A stretch of 64,000 bases of DNA, taken from BACL27 sp964203235 (GTDB lineage: Bacteria > Actinomycetota > Acidimicrobiia > Acidimicrobiales > Ilumatobacteraceae). Under the pieces are notes generated by a model, which saw only the letters and a program-made list of their open reading frames with translations, did no database searches and was not told where the DNA came from. How positions within the stretch are numbered: position 1 is the first letter of the stretch; every line of letters starts with the position of its first letter. Of the stretch, positions 25,071 through 33,280 are shown one piece after another. The stretch is from positions 558,001 through 622,000 of the forward strand of contig CAXNLE010000001.1 in the NCBI GenBank assembly GCA_964203235.1, in the 5' to 3' direction. A program made the position numbers and the translations under genes.

Positions 25071-25742
25071 ATGCAGATCGGAATTCTTGGCGGAACAGGG
25101 CCAGCGGGAAGCGCGCTTGGATTGCGCCTGGCTTCTATCGGCTGTGATGTACTTCTCGGTTCTCGTGATTCTCAACGAGCCGTGGGCATCTGTGCCGAAC
25201 TCACGCGCAAGTGGCCCGACTTCAAGTTAAATCTAAAAGGTGGCGACAACGACGCCGCAGCAGACTGTGAAATAGTTGTAGTTGCTACACCGTGGGATTC
25301 TGCTGCAACAATTGTCAACGAGCACACTCAACAGTTGGTTGGCAAAATTGTAGTGACAATGGCTAATGCATTAGTTCGGGTGGGTAAAGAGTTTCAACCA
25401 CTAGTGCCGCCGCGTGGCAGTATCGCCGCGCACATTCAGGCTGAGATTCCGTTGTCGCGAGTTGTTGCTGCGTTTCAACATTTGCCTGCAACAGAATTGG
25501 GCAACCTAACTCATGAAGTAGATAGCGATGTACTGATCTGTTCTGATGACCCGACTGCGACGGCGACTATTTCTGAAATTGTTTTGCGCATACCTGGTTG
25601 TCGACCATTGAATGCTGGCAGTTTGTCGAATGCATTAGCAATTGAAGCCTTTACCGCAGTGTTGCTGCAATTAAATGTTCGTTATAAAACTCGCGTTGCG
25701 CCACGGCTCACTGGCATCCCAGATCGTGGTGTGTCTAAGTGA
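25071..25742 (+). CDS. npdG: NADPH-dependent F420 reductase
   Basis: It transfers hydride between NADP(H) and the deazaflavin F420. The 223-residue protein opens with MQIGILGGTGPAGSALGLRLA, a Rossmann loop with the TGP form typical of NpdG/Fno. It has VLLGSRD for NADP phosphate binding, VVVATPWDSA and the late RVVAAFQHLPATELGN. It indicates that the organism makes F420, in line with the LLM enzyme at 32.3 kb. Its TGA overlaps the mshC GTG by 4 bases (GTGA). ATG 25071 is preferred; TTG 25062 would add three residues. Confidence 0.9.
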   Translation: MQIGILGGTGPAGSALGLRLASIGCDVLLGSRDSQRAVGICAELTRKWPDFKLNLKGGDNDAAADCEIVVVATPWDSAATIVNEHTQQLVGKIVVTMANALVRVGKEFQPLVPPRGSIAAHIQAEIPLSRVVAAFQHLPATELGNLTHEVDSDVLICSDDPTATATISEIVLRIPGCRPLNAGSLSNALAIEAFTAVLLQLNVRYKTRVAPRLTGIPDRGVSK

Positions 25743-26869
25743 CAATGAAGTTGTACGACACTGTAAAAAGAGGTGTCGTTGATTTTGCTCCAAGCAAAGA
25801 AGTTTTAATGTACACATGCGGCATCACGCCTTACGATGCAACACACATTGGACATGCTTTCACTTTTGTAAGTTATGACATTTTGCAACGTCGACTAATT
25901 GATAAGGGGCATTCTGTCAAGTGCGTTCGCAACGTAACTGATGTTGACGACCCGCTGTTTGCAAAGGCTAGAGAACTTGGCGTGCATTATTTAGATCTTG
26001 CTGCTGGTGAAGAAGCAAGGTTTGATGCAGATATGAAAGCGCTAAATGTGCTGGATGTTTTCAGTAAGCCTCGCGCATCTTCGGCGATCCCGGATATTCG
26101 AAAATTTATTGCATTAGTTTTAGACAGGGGTTTTGCGTATCAATGTGGAAGCAGTGTCTACTTTGATGTCACAAAGTTTGAGTCATTCGGCAGTGTCTCA
26201 AATTACGACAACGAAACAATGTTGCGTTACGCGGCAGAACGAGGCGGCGACCTAAATAATCCAGATAAAAGGCACCCGCTTGATTTTGTATTGTGGCAAC
26301 CTTCCGCGCCCGACGAGCCAAGTTGGGACACGATCTGGGGCCCAGGTCGACCTGGTTGGCATATTGAATGCTCGGCATTGGCATTGCGAGATCTGGGTAC
26401 GACGATTGATCTGCACGGTGGTGGAAGCGATTTAATCTTTCCGCATCACGAGTGTGAGCGCGCTCAATCTGAGGCCGCAACTGGTCAGCAATTTGTTAAG
26501 CATTGGATGCATGTTGCAATGGTTTTTATGGACGGAACGAAAATGTCAAAGAGTTTGGGCAATCTTGAATTCGTTGATCGTTTACGAAAGGTCCATGATC
26601 CACGAGCGATACGGCTTGCGCTTATCTCAAATCACTATCGCCAAGAATGGGAATGGACTTCATCGTCGATGACTAATTCGTTGGCGAGGCTCAACTCATG
26701 GGCTTTGGCAAAAAATGGCGACGGCACCGCTGGGCTTGCTGAAGTTCGAGATGCGCTAGATGAAGACTTAAATGTGCCGGCGGCGATTAATGTGCTCGAC
26801 CAAGCCGTCGCTGCCGGTCACAGTATTGAAGCCTCGGCAAAACTTCTCGGTATTAATCTAGAGATTTAG
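25739..26869 (+). CDS. mshC: MshC, cysteine:1D-myo-inositol 2-amino-2-deoxy-glucopyranoside ligase (mycothiol synthesis)
   Basis: MshC ligates cysteine to GlcN-inositol using ATP. It is a class I synthetase relative of CysRS. Zinc and substrate motifs are MYTCGITPYDATHIGHAFTF with the HIGH box, RNVTDVDDPLF, HIECSALA, FPHHECERAQSE and KMSKSLGN. The NVTDVDDPL and ITPYDATH forms favour MshC over CysRS, which would have a larger tRNA-binding C-terminus. At 376 residues it is somewhat short for MshC (about 410). GTG start coupled to npdG. It implies mycothiol as the main thiol. A role as the cell's CysRS is less likely but not excluded. Confidence 0.85.
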   Translation: MTMKLYDTVKRGVVDFAPSKEVLMYTCGITPYDATHIGHAFTFVSYDILQRRLIDKGHSVKCVRNVTDVDDPLFAKARELGVHYLDLAAGEEARFDADMKALNVLDVFSKPRASSAIPDIRKFIALVLDRGFAYQCGSSVYFDVTKFESFGSVSNYDNETMLRYAAERGGDLNNPDKRHPLDFVLWQPSAPDEPSWDTIWGPGRPGWHIECSALALRDLGTTIDLHGGGSDLIFPHHECERAQSEAATGQQFVKHWMHVAMVFMDGTKMSKSLGNLEFVDRLRKVHDPRAIRLALISNHYRQEWEWTSSSMTNSLARLNSWALAKNGDGTAGLAEVRDALDEDLNVPAAINVLDQAVAAGHSIEASAKLLGINLEI

Positions 26870-26903
26870 ATATTTAGATGTTGGTGAGGAGCGATCGGTA
26901 AAC

Positions 26904-27620
26904 ATGAGCAAAACAAATTTTGATCCGCTCAAATTTGTTGGTGCAACAAAATTTCAGACTCGCTTCAGGCCATTTGTGCGCTTTTTCGTCAATCGATTTT
27001 GGAAGTTTTCATTAATTGGCTTTGATCAGATCCCCGTCAACGGGCCGGCTATTTTGTGCGCGAATCACATTAGTTTTTTAGATTCAGTATTTTTGCTTAC
27101 ACACTCACCACGCAACATGTCTGTAGTCGGCAAAAGTGAATATATGGATTCTTGGAAGACTCGATGGCTGTTTACAAAAATCGGCATGATCCCACTCGAT
27201 CGAAGTGGAGGAGAGGGTGCCACTTCGGCGATGCTCGCAGTCGAAGCCGTGTTGGCTCGTGGCGAACTGTTCGGAATATTTCCAGAGGGCACGCGTAGTC
27301 GCGACGGCAAACTCTATAAAGGTCGCACTGGTGCAGCGAGGCTGGCGCTGAAATTTGGTTGTCCGATTTATCCGGTCGGGATAACCGGCACGAGTGCGAT
27401 CATGGCGCCAGACACGGTGATGCCGAAATTTGGCAAGAAATGCAAAATTGAAATCGGCCCGCCAATTGACACGCAGAAGTACATGTCACGCACCGATGAT
27501 CCTGAGGTATTGCGCGAATTGACTGACGAAGTGATGTTGAAGATTCAGGCGCTAACGAATCAGCAGTATTTATACGAATATGCACCAAAGCGATCGAACG
27601 TTAATCGAACTCATATCTAA
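26904..27620 (+). CDS. plsC: 1-acyl-sn-glycerol-3-phosphate acyltransferase
   Basis: This 238-residue membrane-associated acyltransferase makes phosphatidic acid. The catalytic HxxxxD is in CANHISFLDSVFL (about residue 53). Later blocks are GMIPLDRSGG, the substrate-binding FPEGTRSRDGKLYKGRTGAARLALKFGCPIYPVGITGT and a C-terminal basic tail. GAGGAG lies 12 bases before the ATG, a rather long spacing. It follows mshC by 34 bases and precedes thrS by 28, so it may join the npdG-mshC transcript. Confidence 0.92.
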   Translation: MSKTNFDPLKFVGATKFQTRFRPFVRFFVNRFWKFSLIGFDQIPVNGPAILCANHISFLDSVFLLTHSPRNMSVVGKSEYMDSWKTRWLFTKIGMIPLDRSGGEGATSAMLAVEAVLARGELFGIFPEGTRSRDGKLYKGRTGAARLALKFGCPIYPVGITGTSAIMAPDTVMPKFGKKCKIEIGPPIDTQKYMSRTDDPEVLRELTDEVMLKIQALTNQQYLYEYAPKRSNVNRTHI

Positions 27621-27633
27621 AACTTTCACAATC

Positions 27634-27639
27634 TAGACT
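27634..27639 (+). promoter_or_regulatory. Putative -10 element for thrS
   Basis: TAGACT lies 9 bases before the thrS ATG, at the long end of the leaderless spacing seen here. No ribosome site is visible. Confidence 0.35.
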
Positions 27640-27648
27640 GAACGAGTC

Positions 27649-29631
27649 ATGACTGCGAATATCTCTACGATTACGATTCGGCTACCAGACGATTCGACTC
27701 GCGAGTTGCCAAGTGGCTCGACAGGTTTTGATCTTGCAATGTCAATCGGCAAGCGTCTGGGTCAGGCGGCTGTAGCAACCGTTGTCAACGGAATTGAGAC
27801 CGATTTAGGAGTATCTCTTGTCGATGGTGCAAAAGTTTCAATAATTACTTCAGATTCAGATGCGGGTCGTCATGTTCTGCGTCACTCAACTGCCCATGTT
27901 TTGGCCCAAGCGGTTGTGCAACTTTTTAAAGGCGCAAAATTTTCAATTGGGCCAGCAATCGAGGATGGTTTTTATTACGACTTTGAGTTGCCGAACTCAA
28001 CAACATTTAGTGACGATGACCTCGCCAAGATCCAACAACGAATGCAAGAGATCGTCAATGCTGATCAACCTTTTGTACGTTCAGAAATGTCGGCACGCGA
28101 TGCGCTGAAACTTTTTTCTGATCAGCCGTACAAATGTGAAATTATTGAGCGCGTCACACAAGGCGACGCAGACTCAAGCGACGCCGGTGAAGCAGGCAGT
28201 GCAGATGCAGTGAGCGTCTATCGAAACACAGATGACTTTGTTGATCTTTGTCGTGGGCCTCATGTGGCATCAACGAGTCGTCTTGGTCATTTTGCATTAA
28301 TGAAGGTTGCAGGCGCGTATTGGCGCGGCAATGAAAAAGGTCCAATGTTGCAGCGCATCTACGGCACCGCGTGGGAGTCAAAGGCCGCGTTGGCTGAACA
28401 TTTGCATCGACTCGAAGAAGCCGAAAAGCGCGATCATCGTCGGTTGGCAGTTGAAATGGATCTGCTTTCGTTTCCACAAGAACTGGGCGGCGGTCTTGCG
28501 GTTTGGCATCCGAAAGGTGGCATCGTTCGCAAACTGATGGAGGACTACAGTCGCGAGCGTCATCAAAACGGTGGATACAAATTTGTTTTTACACCGCATT
28601 TGGCAAATGCACACTTGTTCGAAACATCAGGTCACTTGCAGTTCTACAAAGACGGCATGTATCCACCGATGGAGATGGATAACGGTACTTACTATCCAAA
28701 GCCGATGAATTGTCCGATGCATTGTTTGATTTATCGCGACCGCCAACGCAGCTATCGCGAATTACCGTTGCGATTGTTTGAACTTGGCACCGTTTATCGC
28801 TACGAACGCGCTGGGACTTTGCACGGTTTACTTCGCATTCGAGGTTTCACCCAAGACGACAGCCATATTTTTTGCACTGAAGAACAAATGGCAGATGAAA
28901 TCGCTTCACTTCTAGATTTCGTTTTGAGTGTCTTGCGTAGATTTGGCTTCAATGATTTCGATTTCAAACTCAGCACTCGTAATCTTGAAAAGTCAGTCGG
29001 CTCTGATGAAATTTGGGGCAAAGCCACTGAGGCATTAACTGAAGCATTAAATCGTCACGGCTTGAAGTACACGGTTTCTCCTGGCGACGCTGCGTTCTAT
29101 GGACCCAAAATTGACATCGATGTTCGCGATGCAATCGGTCGCAAATGGCAATTGAGCACAATTCAATGCGACTTTAATTTGCCAGAACGATTCGGTCTTG
29201 AATACATTGCGACAGATAATGCAAGAAAGCGCCCGATCATGTTGCATCGTGCATTGTTTGGTTCGATCGAGCGCTTCTTCGGTGTGTTGCTCGAGCATTA
29301 TGGCGGTGCGTTTCCGACTTGGTTGGCACCGATTCAAGTTCGGGTGTTAGCCGTGGCATCGGCGCACGAGCAGTACGCGCTTGAAGTCACAGAAACTCTC
29401 AGCAAACTCGGATATCGGGTAGATCAACTAGTTGCCGATGAGCAACTTGGCAAACGAATACGTGCGTCAAAGTTAGAGCGCATACCTTATGTTTTAGTTG
29501 TTGGTGATGACGATATTGCAGGGGCAACAGTCGGCGTGAATCCGCGTGGTGGTGATGTAATTCGGGGCGTTTCGTTGAATGATTTCGTTCAGCAACTCGC
29601 TGCTGATGTCGGCCAAGAGAATAAGGCGTAA
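27649..29631 (+). CDS. thrS: Threonyl-tRNA synthetase
   Basis: The 660-residue enzyme charges tRNA-Thr and edits serine. The TGS domain (about 6-65: ITIRLPDDSTRELPSGST) is followed by the editing domain with HSTAHVLAQAV and LCRGPHV. The class II catalytic core has the zinc Cys in PMNCPMHCLIYR, motif 2 RYERAGTLHGLLRIRGFTQDDSHIF and motif 3 RPIMLHRALFGSIERFFGVLLEH. The anticodon-binding domain closes the protein. The order thrS-HIT-(membrane protein)-pgsA-patA-pimA is conserved in mycobacteria. Confidence 0.97.
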   Translation: MTANISTITIRLPDDSTRELPSGSTGFDLAMSIGKRLGQAAVATVVNGIETDLGVSLVDGAKVSIITSDSDAGRHVLRHSTAHVLAQAVVQLFKGAKFSIGPAIEDGFYYDFELPNSTTFSDDDLAKIQQRMQEIVNADQPFVRSEMSARDALKLFSDQPYKCEIIERVTQGDADSSDAGEAGSADAVSVYRNTDDFVDLCRGPHVASTSRLGHFALMKVAGAYWRGNEKGPMLQRIYGTAWESKAALAEHLHRLEEAEKRDHRRLAVEMDLLSFPQELGGGLAVWHPKGGIVRKLMEDYSRERHQNGGYKFVFTPHLANAHLFETSGHLQFYKDGMYPPMEMDNGTYYPKPMNCPMHCLIYRDRQRSYRELPLRLFELGTVYRYERAGTLHGLLRIRGFTQDDSHIFCTEEQMADEIASLLDFVLSVLRRFGFNDFDFKLSTRNLEKSVGSDEIWGKATEALTEALNRHGLKYTVSPGDAAFYGPKIDIDVRDAIGRKWQLSTIQCDFNLPERFGLEYIATDNARKRPIMLHRALFGSIERFFGVLLEHYGGAFPTWLAPIQVRVLAVASAHEQYALEVTETLSKLGYRVDQLVADEQLGKRIRASKLERIPYVLVVGDDDIAGATVGVNPRGGDVIRGVSLNDFVQQLAADVGQENKA

Positions 29632-29635
29632 TAAA

Positions 29636-30142
29636 ATGTTAGACCGAATCTGGAACGGTTGGCGCGCCGATTATGTGATGCACGGGCAAGACACGCGGAG
29701 CACCAGTGATGCTTCAATCTTTACTCAGATTCTAAAAACCGAACTTAGTGACGAAGAGAGTTTTATCGTTCATCGCGGCAAAACCGTTTTTGTGATCATG
29801 AATGCTTTTCCATACACATCTGGCCACTTATTGGTAATTCCATATCGCGAAGTTGCAGATCTCGAAATGTTGAGTGTCGACGAGACAAGTGAACTTTGGG
29901 CGACAGTCACATTTGCGACAAAAGTTATTAAGTCTGTCTATAAGCCTGAGGCGTTAAATGTCGGGCTCAACCTTGGTGCTGCGGCCGGTGGAAGTATCTC
30001 GCAGCATCTTCACGTGCACATAGTTGCTCGTTGGAGTGGAGACACAAATTTCATGGTCGTGACTGCGAACACAAAGATTTTGCCAGAAGCATTAGATGTG
30101 AGTGCCTCTAGAATCCGAGAAGCATGGAAGACGACAATTTGA
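29636..30142 (+). CDS. HIT-family nucleotide phosphorylase/adenylyltransferase-like protein
   Basis: I start this 168-residue protein at ATG 29636, 4 bases after thrS; an in-frame upstream ATG at 29579 lies inside thrS and is unlikely. The histidine triad is in SQHLHVHIVARW with the catalytic middle His. MNAFPYTSGHLLVIPYREV is the typical HIT N-terminal core. It resembles the mycobacterial Ap4A phosphorylase encoded next to thrS (Rv2613c). The substrate is probably a dinucleoside polyphosphate, by inference. Its stop overlaps the next gene. Confidence 0.9.
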   Translation: MLDRIWNGWRADYVMHGQDTRSTSDASIFTQILKTELSDEESFIVHRGKTVFVIMNAFPYTSGHLLVIPYREVADLEMLSVDETSELWATVTFATKVIKSVYKPEALNVGLNLGAAAGGSISQHLHVHIVARWSGDTNFMVVTANTKILPEALDVSASRIREAWKTTI

Positions 30143-30630
30143 TGACGGCAGATTCTGCAAACGAGATTCGTGATTCACTACCCGATGATTTAAATGTCAC
30201 TGGGCTTGTTGGACCATATATGTTTCCAGATAACAGTCGACGCAGAATACCGGCATTGCTTTATCTCGGCATTGCCGCAATGTGTCTAGTTCTTTGGGCG
30301 ATGCAACACACCAATGAAAATGGTCTTGTCAGCGATGGTTTTTTGTGGTCGGCGATTTTACTAGGTGTCTTTAGTTTGTATTCGTTGTCATCATCATGGC
30401 GAATGACAGTTGATGAAAAACTCGCACTTGTTTACGCAACGCGCGCCGTTGGTTTCGCCGTGGGTCATGCTTCGGCACAACAAGTTTGGCGAGGGTTTCG
30501 CAGTCGTCCAACGTGGCGCGTTTTTTGTTATAGCGAACAAGAGCCACCACTGCAAAGAGGTCTCGTATTAATTGATGCAATTGATGCGCAAATTGTTCAG
30601 TGTCTAGTTGAGGCAAACCCAGATAGTTAG
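30124..30630 (+). CDS. Uncharacterised two-helix membrane protein
   Basis: I do not recognise a family. The 168-residue product has a hydrophilic N-terminus, two membrane helices (about 41-60 and 74-95) and a C-terminal domain of about 75 residues with MTVDEKLALVYATRAVGFAVGH. Two starts are possible: ATG 30124, overlapping HIT by 19 bases, or ATG 30142, overlapping by one base. The latter is typical of coupling in this window. The place between the HIT gene and pgsA suggests a link to the phospholipid operon, but no function can be assigned. Confidence 0.7.
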   Translation: MEDDNLMTADSANEIRDSLPDDLNVTGLVGPYMFPDNSRRRIPALLYLGIAAMCLVLWAMQHTNENGLVSDGFLWSAILLGVFSLYSLSSSWRMTVDEKLALVYATRAVGFAVGHASAQQVWRGFRSRPTWRVFCYSEQEPPLQRGLVLIDAIDAQIVQCLVEANPDS

Positions 30631-30655
30631 CGAGACTGCATAACAGAAATTGCAC

Positions 30656-30661
30656 TAGACT
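30656..30661 (+). promoter_or_regulatory. Putative -10 element for leaderless pgsA transcript
   Basis: TAGACT ends 6 bases before the pgsA ATG. No ribosome site is seen. Confidence 0.45.
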
Positions 30662-30667
30662 GTTGCG

Positions 30668-31357
30668 ATGTTTGACGGCAGGTTTAAGAAAGAAGTCGAA
30701 CGTATTGTTCGCCCAGTGGGCGAGTTGTTGCGTCGAACCAAGCTTTCGCCGGACCACTTAACTTTAATTGGATTAGTAATCGCTTGTGTCGCCGCAGTAA
30801 CTATTGCGATTGGTGAATTGCAAGTTGGATTACTGCTTGTAATCTGCGCGGCGTTACCCGATTTGTTCGATGGTGCATTGGCCAAAGCATCAAACCAAAG
30901 TAGTCAGCGTGGCGCTTTTTTTGATTCAACCATTGATCGTGTAACAGACGCAGTCTTGCTGGGTGGCGTTGCTTGGTTTTTAGGTTCTCAACGTGGCGCA
31001 CATGCTTCAGTGCTGCCGTTCGCAGTCATGGCGGTTTCTTCATTGATTTCATATCAGCGAGCCAAGGCTGAGGCACTCGGGTTGCAGGCCAAGGGTGGGC
31101 TGATGGAGCGTGCTGAACGAATCATCTTGCTATGCGTCGGTTTACTTTTTGACGGGCTGTTGTTTTGGGTGATGTGGTTGATGTTGATTCTTTGCACGAT
31201 CACAGCAGTTCAGCGCTTTTTTAAAGTTTGGAATCAAGCAGCGGTTGCACCGGCAACCGCAGAACGGGTTGCATTGCGGCAATCTCGTCGTGCCTCTCGT
31301 AACGCTCAGCGTGCCGATCGACGATTGCGTTTATCGCGTCGTCGTAACATAAAGTGA
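30668..31357 (+). CDS. pgsA: CDP-alcohol phosphatidyltransferase, probable phosphatidylinositol phosphate synthase
   Basis: This 229-residue multi-helix membrane enzyme should make phosphatidylinositol phosphate from CDP-diacylglycerol and inositol phosphate. The metal/CDP motif DLFDGALAKASNQSSQRG-AFFD-STID holds all four aspartates in DxxDGxxA(R)...GxxxDxxxD. The otherwise near-invariant Arg after DGxxA is Lys here. The assignment as the inositol enzyme rather than PGP synthase comes from its neighbours, patA and pimA, as in Rv2612c. The C-terminal tail is strongly basic (SRRASRNAQRADRRLRLSRRR). Its TGA overlaps patA's GTG. Confidence 0.88.
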   Translation: MFDGRFKKEVERIVRPVGELLRRTKLSPDHLTLIGLVIACVAAVTIAIGELQVGLLLVICAALPDLFDGALAKASNQSSQRGAFFDSTIDRVTDAVLLGGVAWFLGSQRGAHASVLPFAVMAVSSLISYQRAKAEALGLQAKGGLMERAERIILLCVGLLFDGLLFWVMWLMLILCTITAVQRFFKVWNQAAVAPATAERVALRQSRRASRNAQRADRRLRLSRRRNIK

Positions 31358-32262
31358 CATCAGCCCCTCAAAAAAATCGTTCTGATTCGCTAGTCGTTTT
31401 TGGTTATCGCTGTATTGCCTTATTGGCGAGAATTACTCCAACATTTGTCATAGCCATGTTGACTGCAGTACTAGTTCCGATAGCGACATTTCCGATGCGT
31501 AAAAAGCGTGCAATTGTTTCAAGACATATGCAGCGCGTTCAACCCGATTTCAGCGACCGCCAAATTCGTCGCGCAGTTCAAAAATCTTATGAAAGTTACG
31601 CCCGCTACTATGTCGAAACATTTCGTCTGCCGTATTTAAATTCAAAGCAAATTCAATCTGGAGTCTCAATAGAAGGCTTTGAACATATTGAATCTGCGCT
31701 CAAAGTGGGCAAGGGGGTGATTCTTGCTTTGCCCCACTTAGGTGGCTGGGAGTGGTCGGGTAGGTGGTTAATCCAAAGCGGACACAAACTCAATGCAGTA
31801 GTTGAGAAACTTGAGTCGCAGCAATTGTTTGAAATGTTTTTGCAACTTCGCAGAAACTACGGCGTCGAGGTGATTCCACTAGATGACAGTGCTGGTGTTG
31901 CCGTACAACAAGCGCTTGCAAGAAATGAGATCGTTGCACTTTTGAGTGACCGTGATATTCAAGGCACAGGTATCGAGGTTGAGTTCTTTGGTGAGAAAAC
32001 TACGATCCCGAGCGGACCTGCTTTTTTTGCATTGCGAACAGGTGCCGCTCTCGTACCGCTTGCTACATATTTTTCAAAGCACCTTGACGGTCATAAAACA
32101 ATTGTGCGACCTCAAATCGAAGTTAAGCGACTTGCGACGTTACGAGAAGATATGCAGAGAATTTCACAACATTTGGCAATTGAACTTGAACTTCTAATTC
32201 GTCGTGACCCCGCGCAGTGGCATCTGTTTCAACCAAATTGGCCGAGTGATTTAATTTCGTAA
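31354..32262 (+). CDS. patA: Phosphatidylinositol mannoside acyltransferase PatA (LpxL-like)
   Basis: This 302-residue acyltransferase of the lipid A HtrB/LpxL superfamily acylates PIM in actinobacteria. It has one N-terminal membrane helix, the catalytic His/Glu block LPHLGGWEWSGRWL (HxxxxE), and ALLSDRDIQGTGIEVEFFGEKTTIPSGPAFFALRTGAALVP, typical of the family. GTG start in a GTGA overlap with pgsA indicates coupling. pimA, its usual next neighbour, is separated by a minus-strand gene. PIM function is inferred from context and family. Confidence 0.87.
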   Translation: MTSAPQKNRSDSLVVFGYRCIALLARITPTFVIAMLTAVLVPIATFPMRKKRAIVSRHMQRVQPDFSDRQIRRAVQKSYESYARYYVETFRLPYLNSKQIQSGVSIEGFEHIESALKVGKGVILALPHLGGWEWSGRWLIQSGHKLNAVVEKLESQQLFEMFLQLRRNYGVEVIPLDDSAGVAVQQALARNEIVALLSDRDIQGTGIEVEFFGEKTTIPSGPAFFALRTGAALVPLATYFSKHLDGHKTIVRPQIEVKRLATLREDMQRISQHLAIELELLIRRDPAQWHLFQPNWPSDLIS

Positions 32263-32275
32263 TAAGTTTAAGAAA

Positions 32276-33202
32276 TTAATTCGAATACGCCGCAAACAAT
32301 TCGCTAACAGCCTTTGCTTGACCGCCAGAAGTCGAAGACATCACAGCAATCGGAAGAACGCCGGCTTGTGACCAATTCCAGAGTGCTTCACGAACTGTGT
32401 CGCTGTCGCCAGAAATTGTGCAATCGTTCAACCATTCAGTATCCATTGCAGCGACAATTTCTGCAGAACGAGTTTCTTTGTTAGGCGACTCAAGTATTTT
32501 TTCGAATGCATCAATCTGCTCGTTGTAACCGCACGATCGCCAATAGTTTCGATAGTTCGGTAATGAGACATACCCGACGAGTGTTTTGCGATGTATTGCT
32601 TGTGCCTCTGCAAGATTGTCGCTAATTACAGTCGGCACCATGTTTGCCAAAAATATTTCTGACCTGCGTGAAGCTTCAATGTGTTTGAGTTGATGAGAGA
32701 TATTACTTAGTACCGCATTGGCCCAAATTGCTCCTTGAGAAATTTCGGTTGCAAGGTCCAACATTTTGTTTCGAAGTGCTGCCAAATAAATCGGTGGTAG
32801 TTCACCCGAAAACCGTTCATGAGAACGCATGGTTGCGACGTAATTTTTTATATCTGCAAGTGGTGTTGCGGTTGTCGCTCCAAGTCGGTTGATGACTGGT
32901 CCATGACTAACCCCAAGGCCAAGGCTAAATCGCTTGTTAGAAATTTCGTGAATGTGTGCAGCGGTGTTCGCCATTTCAATTGCATGACTGTAATAAATCG
33001 GTTGAATTGAAGTCCAAAACTTTATTGTTTTGGTTGCGTGTGCCAATGAAACACAAAATGCCATTGCGGCACCGAGGCTTGGGCATGCAATGCCAGAAAA
33101 TCCGAGTGTCTCTGCTTGTCGGGCGAGGTCTAGCACTGCCGTTCGCTTGTTGGCTGTTGCAACTAGCGAGATCGCTGGTCTGAAACTCTCTTGATTAGTC
33201 AT
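32276..33202 (-). CDS. Luciferase-like (LLM) F420-dependent oxidoreductase
   Basis: This 308-residue TIM-barrel flavin/F420 enzyme of the LLM class shows family text such as LARQAETLGFSGIACPS, FWTSIQPIYYSHAIEMANTAAHIHEISNKRFSLGLGVSHGP, PPIYLAALRNKMLDLATEISQGAIW and NLAEAQAIHRKTL. F420 is the likely cofactor given npdG at 25 kb. The substrate is unknown. It lies opposite to its neighbours, convergent with patA and divergent from pimA, splitting a gene set that is contiguous in mycobacteria. TAACTT 6 bases before the ATG suggests its own leaderless promoter. Confidence 0.88.
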   Translation of the reverse strand: MTNQESFRPAISLVATANKRTAVLDLARQAETLGFSGIACPSLGAAMAFCVSLAHATKTIKFWTSIQPIYYSHAIEMANTAAHIHEISNKRFSLGLGVSHGPVINRLGATTATPLADIKNYVATMRSHERFSGELPPIYLAALRNKMLDLATEISQGAIWANAVLSNISHQLKHIEASRRSEIFLANMVPTVISDNLAEAQAIHRKTLVGYVSLPNYRNYWRSCGYNEQIDAFEKILESPNKETRSAEIVAAMDTEWLNDCTISGDSDTVREALWNWSQAGVLPIAVMSSTSGGQAKAVSELFAAYSN

Positions 33203-33208
33203 AATGCA

Positions 33209-33214
33209 AAGTTA
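33209..33214 (-). promoter_or_regulatory. Putative -10 element for the LLM oxidoreductase
   Basis: On the minus strand TAACTT is followed by TGCATT and the ATG. It faces the pimA promoter across a 78-base divergent gap. Confidence 0.4.
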
Positions 33215-33267
33215 GTTGCTGAGTAAGGTCGATCAATTAGCGATGTTTTAATTTCGACCATCGGTCG

Positions 33268-33273
33268 TACGGT
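33268..33273 (+). promoter_or_regulatory. Putative -10 element for leaderless pimA transcript
   Basis: TACGGT lies 7 bases before ATG 33281 and supports that start over the in-frame ATG at 33335. Confidence 0.35.
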
Positions 33274-33280
33274 GTAGTTA

